Assembly (NCBI GenBank): GCA_014379205.1
Contig: JACMME010000302.1
Location: 1-40,244 of the forward strand
Source of the DNA: Gemmatimonadaceae bacterium
Lineage (GTDB): Bacteria > Gemmatimonadota > Gemmatimonadetes > Gemmatimonadales > Gemmatimonadaceae
Direction of reading: 5' to 3'
Length of the DNA: 40,244 nt
Part shown: piece after piece, positions 24,077 to 32,020 of the stretch
How the letters are laid out: the number at the start of each line of letters is the position of its first letter
How positions within the stretch are numbered: position 1 is the stretch's first letter
Translations under genes and position numbers: made by a program
The notes under the pieces: model-generated
Told to the model about the DNA's origin: nothing
The model's database searches: none
The model's input: only the letters and a program-made list of their open reading frames with translations

Positions 24077-24571
24077 ATGATCCAGCATATCAGAAAGTTG
24101 TTCGATCACGTCTATTGGGCAGACGCGAAGGTGCTCGAGTCGCTTCGTGCAATGCCTGACCCGCCGGCCAAAGCGTTGGAGATCTTCTCGCACGTTCTGG
24201 GTGCCGAGCACATTTGGCTTGCGAGATTGCGGCAGCAGCAGGCACGCGTCGCCGTGTGGCCGACTCTTTCAATCCAGGAGTGCGCCGCGCTGGCCCAGGA
24301 GAACAAGTTGGGGTACGACAGCTTCATTGAGACGCTTGATAGCGATTCTCTCAGACAGGAGGTCGGATACACAAACAGCGCGGGGCTGACATTCCGCTCA
24401 ACGGGCGAAGACATACTGCTGCACGTGGCTGTGCACGGCGCGTATCACCGCGGCCAGGTTGCATTGGTGGTGCGAAACTCTGGCACCGCACCAGCCGCAA
24501 CGGACTATATAGCTTTTGTGCGAGGAGCTCCGGCCGCGACGCGCCAACGCGTCGAATCTGAAAGCTCGTGA
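24077..24571 (+). CDS. DinB-family protein
   Basis: 164 residues, complete. The helix bundle starts IRKLFDHVYWADAKVLESL; metal-ligand candidates are His in SHVLGAEHIWLARL (about 39-45) and HVAVHGAYHRGQVALV (about 117-127), matching the H...HxxxH pattern. DinB proteins are often thiol-dependent transferases or of unknown role. It starts one base after the MBL stop (TGAGATG) and its stop overlaps the GNAT start (GTGA), so it is inside the operon. A second DinB gene is at 4794. Confidence 0.87.
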   Translation: MIQHIRKLFDHVYWADAKVLESLRAMPDPPAKALEIFSHVLGAEHIWLARLRQQQARVAVWPTLSIQECAALAQENKLGYDSFIETLDSDSLRQEVGYTNSAGLTFRSTGEDILLHVAVHGAYHRGQVALVVRNSGTAPAATDYIAFVRGAPAATRQRVESESS

Positions 24572-25062
24572 ACCAGTCGACTGTGTCTCACCGGATTCGT
24601 CTCCTGGCGGGCGAGCAAGACGTCCAGCGCTGCGTCGACATAATGGTGACTTCCGATCCATGGCTTACGTTGGGCAGGACGCGCGAAGCAGCGCTCGTCT
24701 TGTTGCGCGATTCGACTCGCGAGATCTCCGTCGCGGTGGACCCGAACAGCGACGCGCTAATGGGATTCGTAATCGTGTTAATGCGGGGTGCTTTCGTCGG
24801 TTACATCCAGACCGTCGCGGTTGCAGCCGAATATCGGGGGCGTGGAATAGGGAGCATGCTCATCGCACACGCCGAGTCACGTATCTTCAGCGACTCTCCA
24901 AACGTGTTCCTGTGCGTCTCGTCCTTTAATCATTCAGCGCGAGCGCTATATGAACGCCTGGGTTACGAGGAAGTCGGCGAGCTACGCGACTATGTGGTCC
25001 GTGGCTATTCCGAATTTCTGCTTCGAAAGACCAGAGGCCCGCTAAACGAGTACAGGGGTTAG
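24568..25062 (+). CDS. GNAT family N-acetyltransferase
   Basis: 164 residues. The acetyl-CoA motif A is VAAEYRGRGIGSMLI (about 87-101), and motif B is FNHSARALYERLGYEEVGELRDYVV (about 120-144). The cargo could be a small molecule or a protein N-terminus; the sequence does not decide. Cytoplasmic. GTG start inside the GTGA overlap with the DinB gene, so it is translationally coupled. In this operon its role could be detoxification, but that is only context. Confidence 0.87.
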   Translation: MNQSTVSHRIRLLAGEQDVQRCVDIMVTSDPWLTLGRTREAALVLLRDSTREISVAVDPNSDALMGFVIVLMRGAFVGYIQTVAVAAEYRGRGIGSMLIAHAESRIFSDSPNVFLCVSSFNHSARALYERLGYEEVGELRDYVVRGYSEFLLRKTRGPLNEYRG

Positions 25063-25101
25063 CCGCTCACAGCCATCACCTTCATACAGCCAACGGATCA
25101 A

Positions 25102-25398
25102 GTGCTAAAGCTTCCCAAGGGTCCATTTTGTCAGAGTTGCGGTATGCCATTGAGCCATGACGCCAAGGGCGGAGGAACCGACGCGAACGGCGACAGGAGC
25201 AGCGACTTTTGCAGTTACTGCTACAAGGATGGCCGCTTCACTCATCCCCGGCTGACTCTCGAACAAATGATTGCGAGAGCACAGGGCAAGTTGCGACAGA
25301 TGGGGATTCCCGAGCTCATCGTGCGACGTGCTCCGGCCCACATATCGAAGCTCGCTCGCTGGAAGGCGCCGCATTCCGGGCGGAAGCGCGCCAGGTAA
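25102..25398 (+). CDS. putative zinc-ribbon protein (PF12674 type)
   Basis: 98 residues. Four cysteines form a treble-type zinc site: Cys10 and Cys13 in CQSCGMPL, Cys37 and Cys40 in FCSYCYKDGRFT; the stretch FTHPRLTLEQMI after it is also typical of this family. The last 20 residues are rich in Lys and Arg. The function is unknown. GTG start at 25102, 39 bp after the GNAT gene, so it is probably in the same operon; a SET-domain gene follows 38 bp later. Confidence 0.82.
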   Translation: MLKLPKGPFCQSCGMPLSHDAKGGGTDANGDRSSDFCSYCYKDGRFTHPRLTLEQMIARAQGKLRQMGIPELIVRRAPAHISKLARWKAPHSGRKRAR

Positions 25399-25436
25399 CT
25401 TCATCCCGGATCAGACATTCGTAATTTTACGGACAC

Positions 25437-26027
25437 ATGCCAACTTCCAAGTCAAAACTTTACCGCGTTCGAAGGTCGACAATCCAGGGACGCGGAGTCT
25501 TCGCTGCGCGCCCGATCGGAAAGGGAACGCGCATCATAGAGTACACGGGTGAGCAGATCGGCCCTGACGAAGCGGACCGCCGGTATGACGACGATGCAAT
25601 GGAGCGCCATCATACTTTCCTGTTCGGGATCGATGATGACATTTCGGTCGACGCAGCCGTTGGAGGCAACGCGGCTCGTTTCATCAATCATTCGTGCGAT
25701 CCCAATTGCGAAGCTGTCATAGAAGATGATCGGATCTTCATTGAGGCAATAAGGAACATCCCGCCGGGCACGGAGCTGGTTTACGACTATCAGTACGAGC
25801 GCCCGGGTCGGTTTCGCGCGTCCTGGAAAGAACTGTACGCCTGCCACTGCGGTTCGCCGAAGTGCCGCGGCACAATCCTGAAGCCGCGGAGAAAGCGGAA
25901 ACGCCCGACGGCAAGAAAAACCACGCGTAAGCGGCCGTCAGCATCAAGGACGACGCGCCAGCGACCGGCAGCGCACAAATCGACTCGCAATCGGCAAGTC
26001 TCACATAAGGGAGTGTCTCCGCGGTAG
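25437..26027 (+). CDS. SET-domain lysine methyltransferase with basic repeat tail
   Basis: 196 residues. The SET domain covers about 8-130: GRGVFAARPIGKGTRIIEYTGE, AARFINHSCDPNCE (Asn84-Cys91, SAM and lysine site) and ELVYDYQY (113-120). A post-SET zinc motif follows, Cys136, Cys138 and Cys143 in YACHCGSPKCRG. Residues 150-196 are a histone-H1-like tail with four decapeptide repeats: RKRPTARKTT (154), RKRPSASRTT (164), RQRPAAHKST (174) and RNRQVSHKGV (184). The enzyme should methylate lysine using SAM; the tail probably binds nucleic acid and could be its own substrate. Bacterial SET proteins are often eukaryote-like and may be acquired by transfer. Confidence 0.9.
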   Translation: MPTSKSKLYRVRRSTIQGRGVFAARPIGKGTRIIEYTGEQIGPDEADRRYDDDAMERHHTFLFGIDDDISVDAAVGGNAARFINHSCDPNCEAVIEDDRIFIEAIRNIPPGTELVYDYQYERPGRFRASWKELYACHCGSPKCRGTILKPRRKRKRPTARKTTRKRPSASRTTRQRPAAHKSTRNRQVSHKGVSPR

Positions 26028-26080
26028 CGCACCATCTCCAAGCCCTCTGACAAACCATGATCGCAAATACGCGTTCCTGC

Positions 26081-26101
26081 TTCGCAGCTCGCAGTTCGCA
26101 G
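26081..26101. repeat. short TTCGCAG heptamer array
   Basis: TTCGCAG, CTCGCAG, TTCGCAG in tandem between the SET gene and the next gene, ending 62 bp before its start. Same unit family as 9408, 18430 and 36790. Confidence 0.7.
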
Positions 26102-26163
26102 TTTTCAGCCCGCATCCGTAACGCAGCAATCCGCCATTCCCTTTCTCTCACCGGAATTCTCTC

Positions 26164-26604
26164 GTGATGCTAGTCAAGGAACTGCCCGATCATCATGACG
26201 CCGATCTGGTGCTCAAACTGTACGATCTCCGGCGCGAGCACGTCATGCGCGAATCAAGGAGCGCTATCAACTCCAAGTTCTGGCCAAAGAGCTATGAGGA
26301 GTTGGTAGCGTTGACCAAACCCGATGGTCCGCTCAACGCCGCATTCCGTCAGACTTCAACCTATTGGGAAATGGTGTATGGAATGGGCAGACATGGCATT
26401 GTGAACGTGGACTTTCTTCTCGAGAACAGTGGAGAAGGCCTCTTTCTCTTCGCGCGAGTTCAGCCATACCTGGATAAGCTGCGCGAAGCCGGCAATCCCC
26501 GCGCCTTCCGTAACGCTGAATGGATCAGCAAGGAGAATGCAACAGGACGGGAGATGCTGCAGCACTACAAAGCGCGCGTCGCCAAGCTGATGGAGTCGAA
26601 GTAG
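26164..26604 (+). CDS. conserved hypothetical protein
   Basis: 146 residues, not recognised. It is mostly helical, with a conserved-looking core (DADLVLKLYDLRREHVMRESR, TYWEMVYGMGRHGIVNVDFLLENSGEGLFLFARV) and no signal peptide or membrane span. Start GTG 26164 with an ATG one codon later; no Shine-Dalgarno. It lies 136 bp after the SET gene, so the operon may extend to it or it may have its own promoter. Codon use looks like its neighbours. No function is proposed. Confidence 0.65.
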   Translation: MMLVKELPDHHDADLVLKLYDLRREHVMRESRSAINSKFWPKSYEELVALTKPDGPLNAAFRQTSTYWEMVYGMGRHGIVNVDFLLENSGEGLFLFARVQPYLDKLREAGNPRAFRNAEWISKENATGREMLQHYKARVAKLMESK

Positions 26605-26620
26605 TCGTATAGCGGAACGG

Positions 26621-26680
26621 GCATCAAGAACGAAGGGTTGTACGCATGCTCCGGATCGTGACGGATCATACTGATCGCTC
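26621..26680 (+). repeat. nonamer element, copy E
   Basis: Begins with the full tail GCATCAAGAACGAA (26621-26634), then GGTTGTAC, GCATGCTCC, GGATCGTGA and GGATCATAC-like units, the most diverged copy. It pairs with copy D, tail outward. Confidence 0.75.
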
Positions 26681-26712
26681 CTTTGGTGCGAAGGGCTACG
26701 TCGCGGACACGA

Positions 26713-26771
26713 GTCGATCCGTTTTATCCGTTCTATCAGGAGCATCCGTGCGAACCTTTCGTTCTTGATGC
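26713..26771 (-). repeat. nonamer element, copy D
   Basis: Plus strand reads GATCCGTTTT, ATCCGTTCT, ATCAGGAGC, ATCCGTGCG, AACCTTTCG, then the tail TTCTTGATGC. The tail TTCGTTCTTGATGC (26758-26771) is identical to that of copy A. Confidence 0.8.
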
Positions 26772-26906
26772 ACGATTGCTTTGCTTTCCCTTGCGGCTCG
26801 CCAGCGACCCTGGGTTTGCCGCACAGCCAATTTCCGCAGGAGAAGTTCCGGCAAGCACGCTTTTGTCCGAGCACTTGATCGTGTCCTCCCCTCACGCAAC
26901 TCCCAC

Positions 26907-29552
26907 GTGAATTCAAGAATTCTGCTCATCGCAACGTGCCTGCTCGTGGCTCCTGCCGCGCTCCGGGCTCAACACAGCCTGGCAACCGGCGGCGGATACG
27001 AAGCAGGTGTACCAGCCCCTCAGGCGATATTCGGCTACGAGATAGGTGACCGCTTCACGCCGCATTCGCTTCTGATGCGATACATGGATAGGGTGGCGGC
27101 AACGAGCAGGCGTGTGCGCCTCGACACAATGTCGCGCACTTTCGAGGGCCGCGAGTCCGTTCTCGCGGTCGTTACAAGCGAAGCGAACCATGCCCGAATG
27201 CCGCAGATACTTGCTGATGCCGCCCGTCTTGCCGACCCGCGTGGCGCGTCGTCCTCGGAGCTCACTGCGGCCGTGTCACGCATGCCGGCCATCGTTTGGC
27301 TCGCGTATACCGTACACGGCGGGGAGGCATCCGGCACAGAGGCAGCCATCGCGCTCCTGTATCAGCTCGCCGCCGGGTCGGACGCTGACACGCGCACGAT
27401 CCTGGACAGCGCGGTCGTGCTCATCGATCCGGTGCAGAATCCGGATGGACACGAGCGGCACGCACAGGACGTAGCTCGCATGCGGTCCGCCTGGGGCATT
27501 CCCTCCACTCCAGGCGCGATGATTCATCAGGGCTCATGGCCCGGACCGCGAACGAGTCACTATCACTTCGACCTGAATCGTGACTGGTTCATACTATCGC
27601 ATCCGGAGACACGCGGACGCGTCGCTGCCTTCAGAAAATGGTACCCGCACGTCGCCGCTGACCTGCATGAGATGGGCTCCAACTCCACCTACTTCTTTGC
27701 GCCGCCAATGGAGCCCGTCAACAAAAATGTTCACAGCAGCATTCTGAAATGGTGGGACATCTTCGCCGACGCCAACGCGAAAGAGTTCGATCTTCGCGGT
27801 TGGTCGTTTTTCCGCCGCGAGGGATATGACGAGTTCTATCCGGGATACGGGGTATCGTGGCCGATACTGACGGGCGCGGTTGGAATGACCTATGAGCAGG
27901 CCTCCAGCGCCGGTGGCGCAATCCGCCGGGTGGACGGAAGCGTTCTCACTTTACGCGAGGCGGCGTCGCACCACTATGCCGCGGCGTGGGCGACCGCGCT
28001 TACATCCGCGCGACGCGTGCGTGAGCGCGTCCGAGATTACCTGGTGTTCAGGCAGTCGGCGGTAACGGATGGATCTCGCGGTCCGATGCGCACAATAGTC
28101 CTGGAGCGTGATTCCCAGGGACGCGCGGATACACTCGCCGCGCGTCTCGCCGAAAACGGCATCGAGGTTGGACAGCTGGAACAGGCAGTTAATGTCCGCG
28201 CAGCCACGGACTACGCATCCGGCCGATCGCGCGACGTACGGGTTCCCTCAGGTGCATGGGTCATAGACCTGGCGCAGCCGCAGGGCCGCCTCGCGAAAGC
28301 GCTTCTGGAACCGGATGCGGAGCTGGACTCCGCATTCATCAAGACCGAGCTGGAGAACCGTCGCACGGCACAACCAGAGCGCTTCTACGATCTTACTGCC
28401 TGGTCGCTGCCACTCACGTATCGAGTGCGCGCCTGGTGGACGGGCGCTCCAATTGCCGCGAAGCGGACGGCATTCAACCATGGTGATCCTCGGCAGATCC
28501 ACATGCGCCAGGACAGCGCAACTATGCCGAATCTCGCCGCACCACGTTACGGCTACGCGTTCGAGGCAGGGAGCGAGACTTCGCTTCGTCTCCTGGCAGG
28601 GTTGCTGGCTGACAGCATCCGCGTCTGGTACGCGCCACACGGGTTTCGCGCCGGCACAAATGACTTTCAGAACGGTGCGTTCATAGTTCGCGTGGCCGCA
28701 AACGACAGCGTGCGCGTGCATGAGCGAGTGCGTGCCAACATTGCCCGGTCAGGCGCCCGTGTCACTCCAATCTCATCCGCGGCCGTTGACGCGGGCACGG
28801 ACCTCGGCAGCAACAGCGTCTTCCCGATCCGCATTCCACGCGTCGCCATGCTCGGAGGCGCCCCTGTTTCGGGCAACTCCTTCGGCTTCGCGTGGTACGC
28901 GTTCGACCAGCGGCTCGGTTATCCCGTGACATCCGTCGACGCAAATGCCGTCGCAGGCAACGCCCTGGAAGATTTTTCCGTCCTCGTAGTGCCCTCGGTG
29001 TCGGCAGCGGCTCTGGAGCGCGCGCTCGGCGACGCGGGACGCGATCGCGTTGCTGCATGGGTGCGCGGTGGCGGAGTGCTCGTGACGCTCGACGGCGCGA
29101 CAGCGTGGTTGGCATCCGAAAAGCTCGGCCTCGCGCGGCTCAGGCTCCGTCGCGACACCGTTCGTGCTGACAGCGCTGGGGGTGCCCCGCTGCCGGCCGA
29201 GGTACCTGGCGCAATCGTGCGCGCAACCGCCGACACGCTCTCACCGCTTCTGGCAGGCGTGCACGACACTGAACTCCCCGTGCTCGTCTTCTCGGATCGT
29301 ATCTACACCACGCCCAAGGATCTGAAAGCAGGCGAAGCGGTTGTCCGCTACGCACCGAGGTCGAGGTTGCGGCTTTCGGGATATCTCTGGCCGGAAGTAC
29401 CCGAACGCCTGGCTGAAACCCCGTATCTCTGGACTGAGAAAGTTGGCCGCGGCCGGGTAATCGGGTTCGCCGGTGACCCCAATTTCCGCGATCTCTGGCG
29501 AGGATTATTGCCGCTGTTCGCGAACGCGGTGTTGCTGGGGGGAAGTTACTAG
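26907..29552 (+). CDS. secreted M14 zinc carboxypeptidase with GATase1-like domain
   Basis: 881 residues. The GTG at 26907 gives a clean signal peptide (MNSRILLIATCLLVAPAALRAQHS), so the longer frame is rejected. The M14 site is complete: His137 and Glu140 (HGGE), Asn224-Arg225 (DLNRDW), His254 (DLHEMG) and the general base Glu330 (MTYEQASS). After a long middle region, residues about 650-740 look like a class I glutamine-amidotransferase/DJ-1 fold without an evident nucleophile Cys, then a C-terminal beta-rich part. This domain order is known in large bacterial M14 proteins. It should trim peptides outside the cytoplasm. A facing heptamer pair follows its stop. Confidence 0.88.
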   Translation: MNSRILLIATCLLVAPAALRAQHSLATGGGYEAGVPAPQAIFGYEIGDRFTPHSLLMRYMDRVAATSRRVRLDTMSRTFEGRESVLAVVTSEANHARMPQILADAARLADPRGASSSELTAAVSRMPAIVWLAYTVHGGEASGTEAAIALLYQLAAGSDADTRTILDSAVVLIDPVQNPDGHERHAQDVARMRSAWGIPSTPGAMIHQGSWPGPRTSHYHFDLNRDWFILSHPETRGRVAAFRKWYPHVAADLHEMGSNSTYFFAPPMEPVNKNVHSSILKWWDIFADANAKEFDLRGWSFFRREGYDEFYPGYGVSWPILTGAVGMTYEQASSAGGAIRRVDGSVLTLREAASHHYAAAWATALTSARRVRERVRDYLVFRQSAVTDGSRGPMRTIVLERDSQGRADTLAARLAENGIEVGQLEQAVNVRAATDYASGRSRDVRVPSGAWVIDLAQPQGRLAKALLEPDAELDSAFIKTELENRRTAQPERFYDLTAWSLPLTYRVRAWWTGAPIAAKRTAFNHGDPRQIHMRQDSATMPNLAAPRYGYAFEAGSETSLRLLAGLLADSIRVWYAPHGFRAGTNDFQNGAFIVRVAANDSVRVHERVRANIARSGARVTPISSAAVDAGTDLGSNSVFPIRIPRVAMLGGAPVSGNSFGFAWYAFDQRLGYPVTSVDANAVAGNALEDFSVLVVPSVSAAALERALGDAGRDRVAAWVRGGGVLVTLDGATAWLASEKLGLARLRLRRDTVRADSAGGAPLPAEVPGAIVRATADTLSPLLAGVHDTELPVLVFSDRIYTTPKDLKAGEAVVRYAPRSRLRLSGYLWPEVPERLAETPYLWTEKVGRGRVIGFAGDPNFRDLWRGLLPLFANAVLLGGSY

Positions 29553-29557
29553 AAAGC

Positions 29558-29596
29558 GCCAGGGACCAGGAACCAGGAACAGGGAACCAGGAACTC
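29558..29596. repeat. CCAGGAA heptamer array, left arm
   Basis: CCAGGGA, CCAGGAA, CCAGGAA, CAGGGAA, CCAGGAA in tandem, 6 bp after the M14 stop. It faces a complementary array at 29644, so the convergent gene ends share a large imperfect hairpin with a loop of about 47 nt. Confidence 0.85.
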
Positions 29597-29643
29597 CGTC
29601 GTGTAGTCGTTTAAGCCAAACAGCTGTCGGGCTTCCGAGTTCG

Positions 29644-29677
29644 TGTTCCTTCCTGGTCCCTGGTTCCTGGTCCCTGC
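29644..29677. repeat. TTCCTGG heptamer array, right arm
   Basis: TTCCTTCCTGGTCCCTGG-type units, complementary to the left arm at 29558. It ends 4 bp before the aldo/keto reductase stop codon (minus strand). Confidence 0.85.
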
Positions 29678-29680
29678 TTC

Positions 29681-30658
29681 TCAATGCCTCACTCCGTGAG
29701 GTTCGTACGGACTTTCCAGCGTGGTAATCTCCTCGCTGCTCAGCTTGAGATCGAGCGCTTTCACTGCCACGTCCAGGTGTTCAAGCTTGGTGGCACCGAC
29801 GATAGGAGCCGCAACGGCCGGCCGGGAAAGAAGCCAGGCAAGCGCAACCTCCGCTGATGATACGCCTCGCGCTCCGGCAACCTGGTCAACCGCCTCCACC
29901 ACGTTCCAATCGCTGGGTGAGTCGTACATCCTGCGCGCGAATTCATCCCGCTCGGCGCGCTTTGTGGATGTCCTGTCATCGAGAGATTTGCGAGCTCCGG
30001 CGAGCATACCGCGAGCCAGCGGTGACCACGGTATGACACCAATACCCTCGGCTGTACACAGCGGAATCATTTCCCTCTCTTCTTCACGATAAATCAGGTT
30101 GTAATGATTTTGCATCGATACGAAACGGGCCCAACCGTTTCGCTCTGACACGCTCAAAGCCTGCGCCATTTGCCATGCGTAACCGGAGCTCGCACCGATG
30201 TAGCGCACCTTGCCTTGTTGCACGAGCTGATCCAGCGCAGCGAGTGTCTCTTCGATGGGAACGCGGGAGTCGAAGCGATGGATCTGGTACAGATCGATCG
30301 TTTCAACGCCAAGTCTCAAGAGGCTGGCCTCGCAAGCCTGGACGATATGTTTTCGCGACAGGCCACTCATGTTTGGTCCATCGCCCATGGAGAAGTTGAC
30401 CTTGGTGGCGAGCACGATTTCTTCGAGCTTCGCGAATTCCCGAAGAGCGCGACCGGTGACTCGTTCGCTTTCGCCGAAAGAGTACATGTCGGCGGTATCG
30501 AAGAAGTTGATTCCGCTTTCGATGGCTTTCTGAAAGAACGGGCGTGCGGCGTCCCCGTCGAGTATCCATGGTCTCCATTCCGGCGTGCCGTATGACATGC
30601 AGCCGAGACAGATTCTGGAGACGGCGAGACCGGATTTACCGAGGTTTGTGTATTGCAT
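29681..30658 (-). CDS. aldo/keto reductase
   Basis: 325 residues. The AKR tetrad is visible: Asp in FFDTADMY (about 54), Tyr59, Lys in LATKVNF (about 88) and His in YQIHRFD (about 127). The NADPH motif region IPWSPLARGMLAG and the C-terminal GATKLEHLD fit. It resembles the YajO-type AKR group, an NADPH-dependent aldehyde/ketone reductase. Its ATG is 24 bp after the stop of the M14 lipoprotein gene, so it is probably the third gene of the CHAT operon, though a functional link is not evident. No clear ribosome site. Confidence 0.9.
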   Translation of the reverse strand: MQYTNLGKSGLAVSRICLGCMSYGTPEWRPWILDGDAARPFFQKAIESGINFFDTADMYSFGESERVTGRALREFAKLEEIVLATKVNFSMGDGPNMSGLSRKHIVQACEASLLRLGVETIDLYQIHRFDSRVPIEETLAALDQLVQQGKVRYIGASSGYAWQMAQALSVSERNGWARFVSMQNHYNLIYREEEREMIPLCTAEGIGVIPWSPLARGMLAGARKSLDDRTSTKRAERDEFARRMYDSPSDWNVVEAVDQVAGARGVSSAEVALAWLLSRPAVAAPIVGATKLEHLDVAVKALDLKLSSEEITTLESPYEPHGVRH

Positions 30659-30682
30659 ACGCGATTGTGTGTTGTTTCACTC

Positions 30683-32020
30683 CTACGGTTCCCTGCCCCC
30701 GCCATTTGCCCTTACCCGCCGAACCAGCTCGCTAGCCTGTGAAGCGCCTCGGCGCAGGTCAATCTCAGCCGCGCCGCCAATCTTCAACAGCATCCCCCGA
30801 TCGCCATCCGCAAGCAGAACCGCTTGCGGATGCAGGAACAGCCCCGCGGCATTCACGGTGTCCATCGCTATCGACCCTTGCAGATCCCCGACGTCTCGAA
30901 CCCGCCCTCCGGTCCGCGCCACGGGATCGTCGTAGTTGATCGCGACATCAGCCGCGACTGGAGCCTGTTTCGGAAGCACGAGCTGCCCGCCGAGAATGAG
31001 TAAATCACTCGCGCCTGATGTGTTGTACGGCAGCGCTTCGTATGCCGCCTCATCCGCGTCAGCGTACTCGCCCGTCGCAATCGCGTCGAGCGCGATTAGA
31101 ATGGCGCCGACGTGCAACGCGCGCAGCCGCTGCTTTTGTGGATCGCCGGGGAGAGCTCCGCTCTCGATGAGGACGGTGCTGGTACCCCACTGCTGCATCA
31201 GATCGCCGAACGCACGCGGATTGAATGAATCGTCGTACTTCGCTATCCGTCCGGGAATTTCCCGGCCGAGCGCCTGCGCGATAGTAGCGGCGACCAGCCG
31301 GGCGCGAGATCGCACGTCATTGTATCCTCGGGAGTCATTGAACGGCGGAGCCAGTAGTGCTATCGCCGCCTGCGGTCCGCTCGTTCCTGCCCGCGTGCGC
31401 GCGCCCTGGTCGTGCAGGTTGAAACCGAAACGAGGCTGCAGCTTGTCGCGCAACTCCTTGAGAGCCCTCGCCTCGGGAGTGACCAAACGCCGGGCATCGC
31501 GATTGATATCTATCCCAGCGGCGTTCTCGCGCTGAAAGAGCTCAGCGCCGTCCGGGTTCAGCATCGGGACGAATACGACAGTCAGATTTTTCCGCAGACG
31601 CTCGCGGAGACCGTCCTTTTCCCCTTCCGCAAGGAAGCGGAAGATGTCGGCGATTGCCATGGTCGCGGTGGACTCGTCGCCATGCATCTGGGACCAGAGA
31701 AGCACAGCTACGGGACCCTCGCCGAATGACACCGACCTGATCTCGCGACCGAGCATCGATCGGCCGATTACTTCGGCTCGCAGGGCGGGACGCGATACGG
31801 AACGAGAGACCGCGCGCCAGAACTGTGCGTGCGTGAACCTTCGTGCAGAAATGCCATCCGTCCGATATCGCTCAGCAATACTCAATCCGCTTGCCAGAGC
31901 ACCGGCTGTGCAGCAACCCGATGGGGCGTTCACGGATCGAGAGCGCGCGGCTGTGCATGCTGATACGGCTAGCGTTACCAGCATCGCGGTCGTCGTACGC
32001 GCAACCACTCGGGTGATCAC
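30683..32020 (-). CDS. M14 zinc carboxypeptidase lipoprotein coupled to the CHAT gene
   Basis: 445 residues. The start is the GTG at 32020: it overlaps the CHAT stop as GTGA and opens on a lipoprotein signal, lipobox LAVSAC with Cys22. The longer frame to 32167 would overlap CHAT by 150 bp and hide the signal. The M14 site is present: His113 and Glu116 (SQMHGDES), Asn173-Arg174 (DINRDA), His203 (NLHDQG) and catalytic Glu286 (LIESGALPGD). It should be an outer- or inner-membrane-anchored periplasmic carboxypeptidase. The C-terminal ~120 residues form an extra beta domain. Translational coupling to a CHAT hydrolase is unusual and suggests a joint role. Confidence 0.87.
   Translation of the reverse strand: MITRVVARTTTAMLVTLAVSACTAARSRSVNAPSGCCTAGALASGLSIAERYRTDGISARRFTHAQFWRAVSRSVSRPALRAEVIGRSMLGREIRSVSFGEGPVAVLLWSQMHGDESTATMAIADIFRFLAEGEKDGLRERLRKNLTVVFVPMLNPDGAELFQRENAAGIDINRDARRLVTPEARALKELRDKLQPRFGFNLHDQGARTRAGTSGPQAAIALLAPPFNDSRGYNDVRSRARLVAATIAQALGREIPGRIAKYDDSFNPRAFGDLMQQWGTSTVLIESGALPGDPQKQRLRALHVGAILIALDAIATGEYADADEAAYEALPYNTSGASDLLILGGQLVLPKQAPVAADVAINYDDPVARTGGRVRDVGDLQGSIAMDTVNAAGLFLHPQAVLLADGDRGMLLKIGGAAEIDLRRGASQASELVRRVRANGGGREP

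Larger units (their letters stand above)
26605..26906. other. 302-bp gap with an outward-facing nonamer pair
   Basis: Between the hypothetical gene and the large M14 peptidase. It contains nonamer copies E and D back to back. The rest (26772-26906) should carry the promoter of the peptidase gene; no clear -35/-10 pair is seen. The in-frame extension of the peptidase to 26781 is not coding in character and has no ribosome site. Confidence 0.6.
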
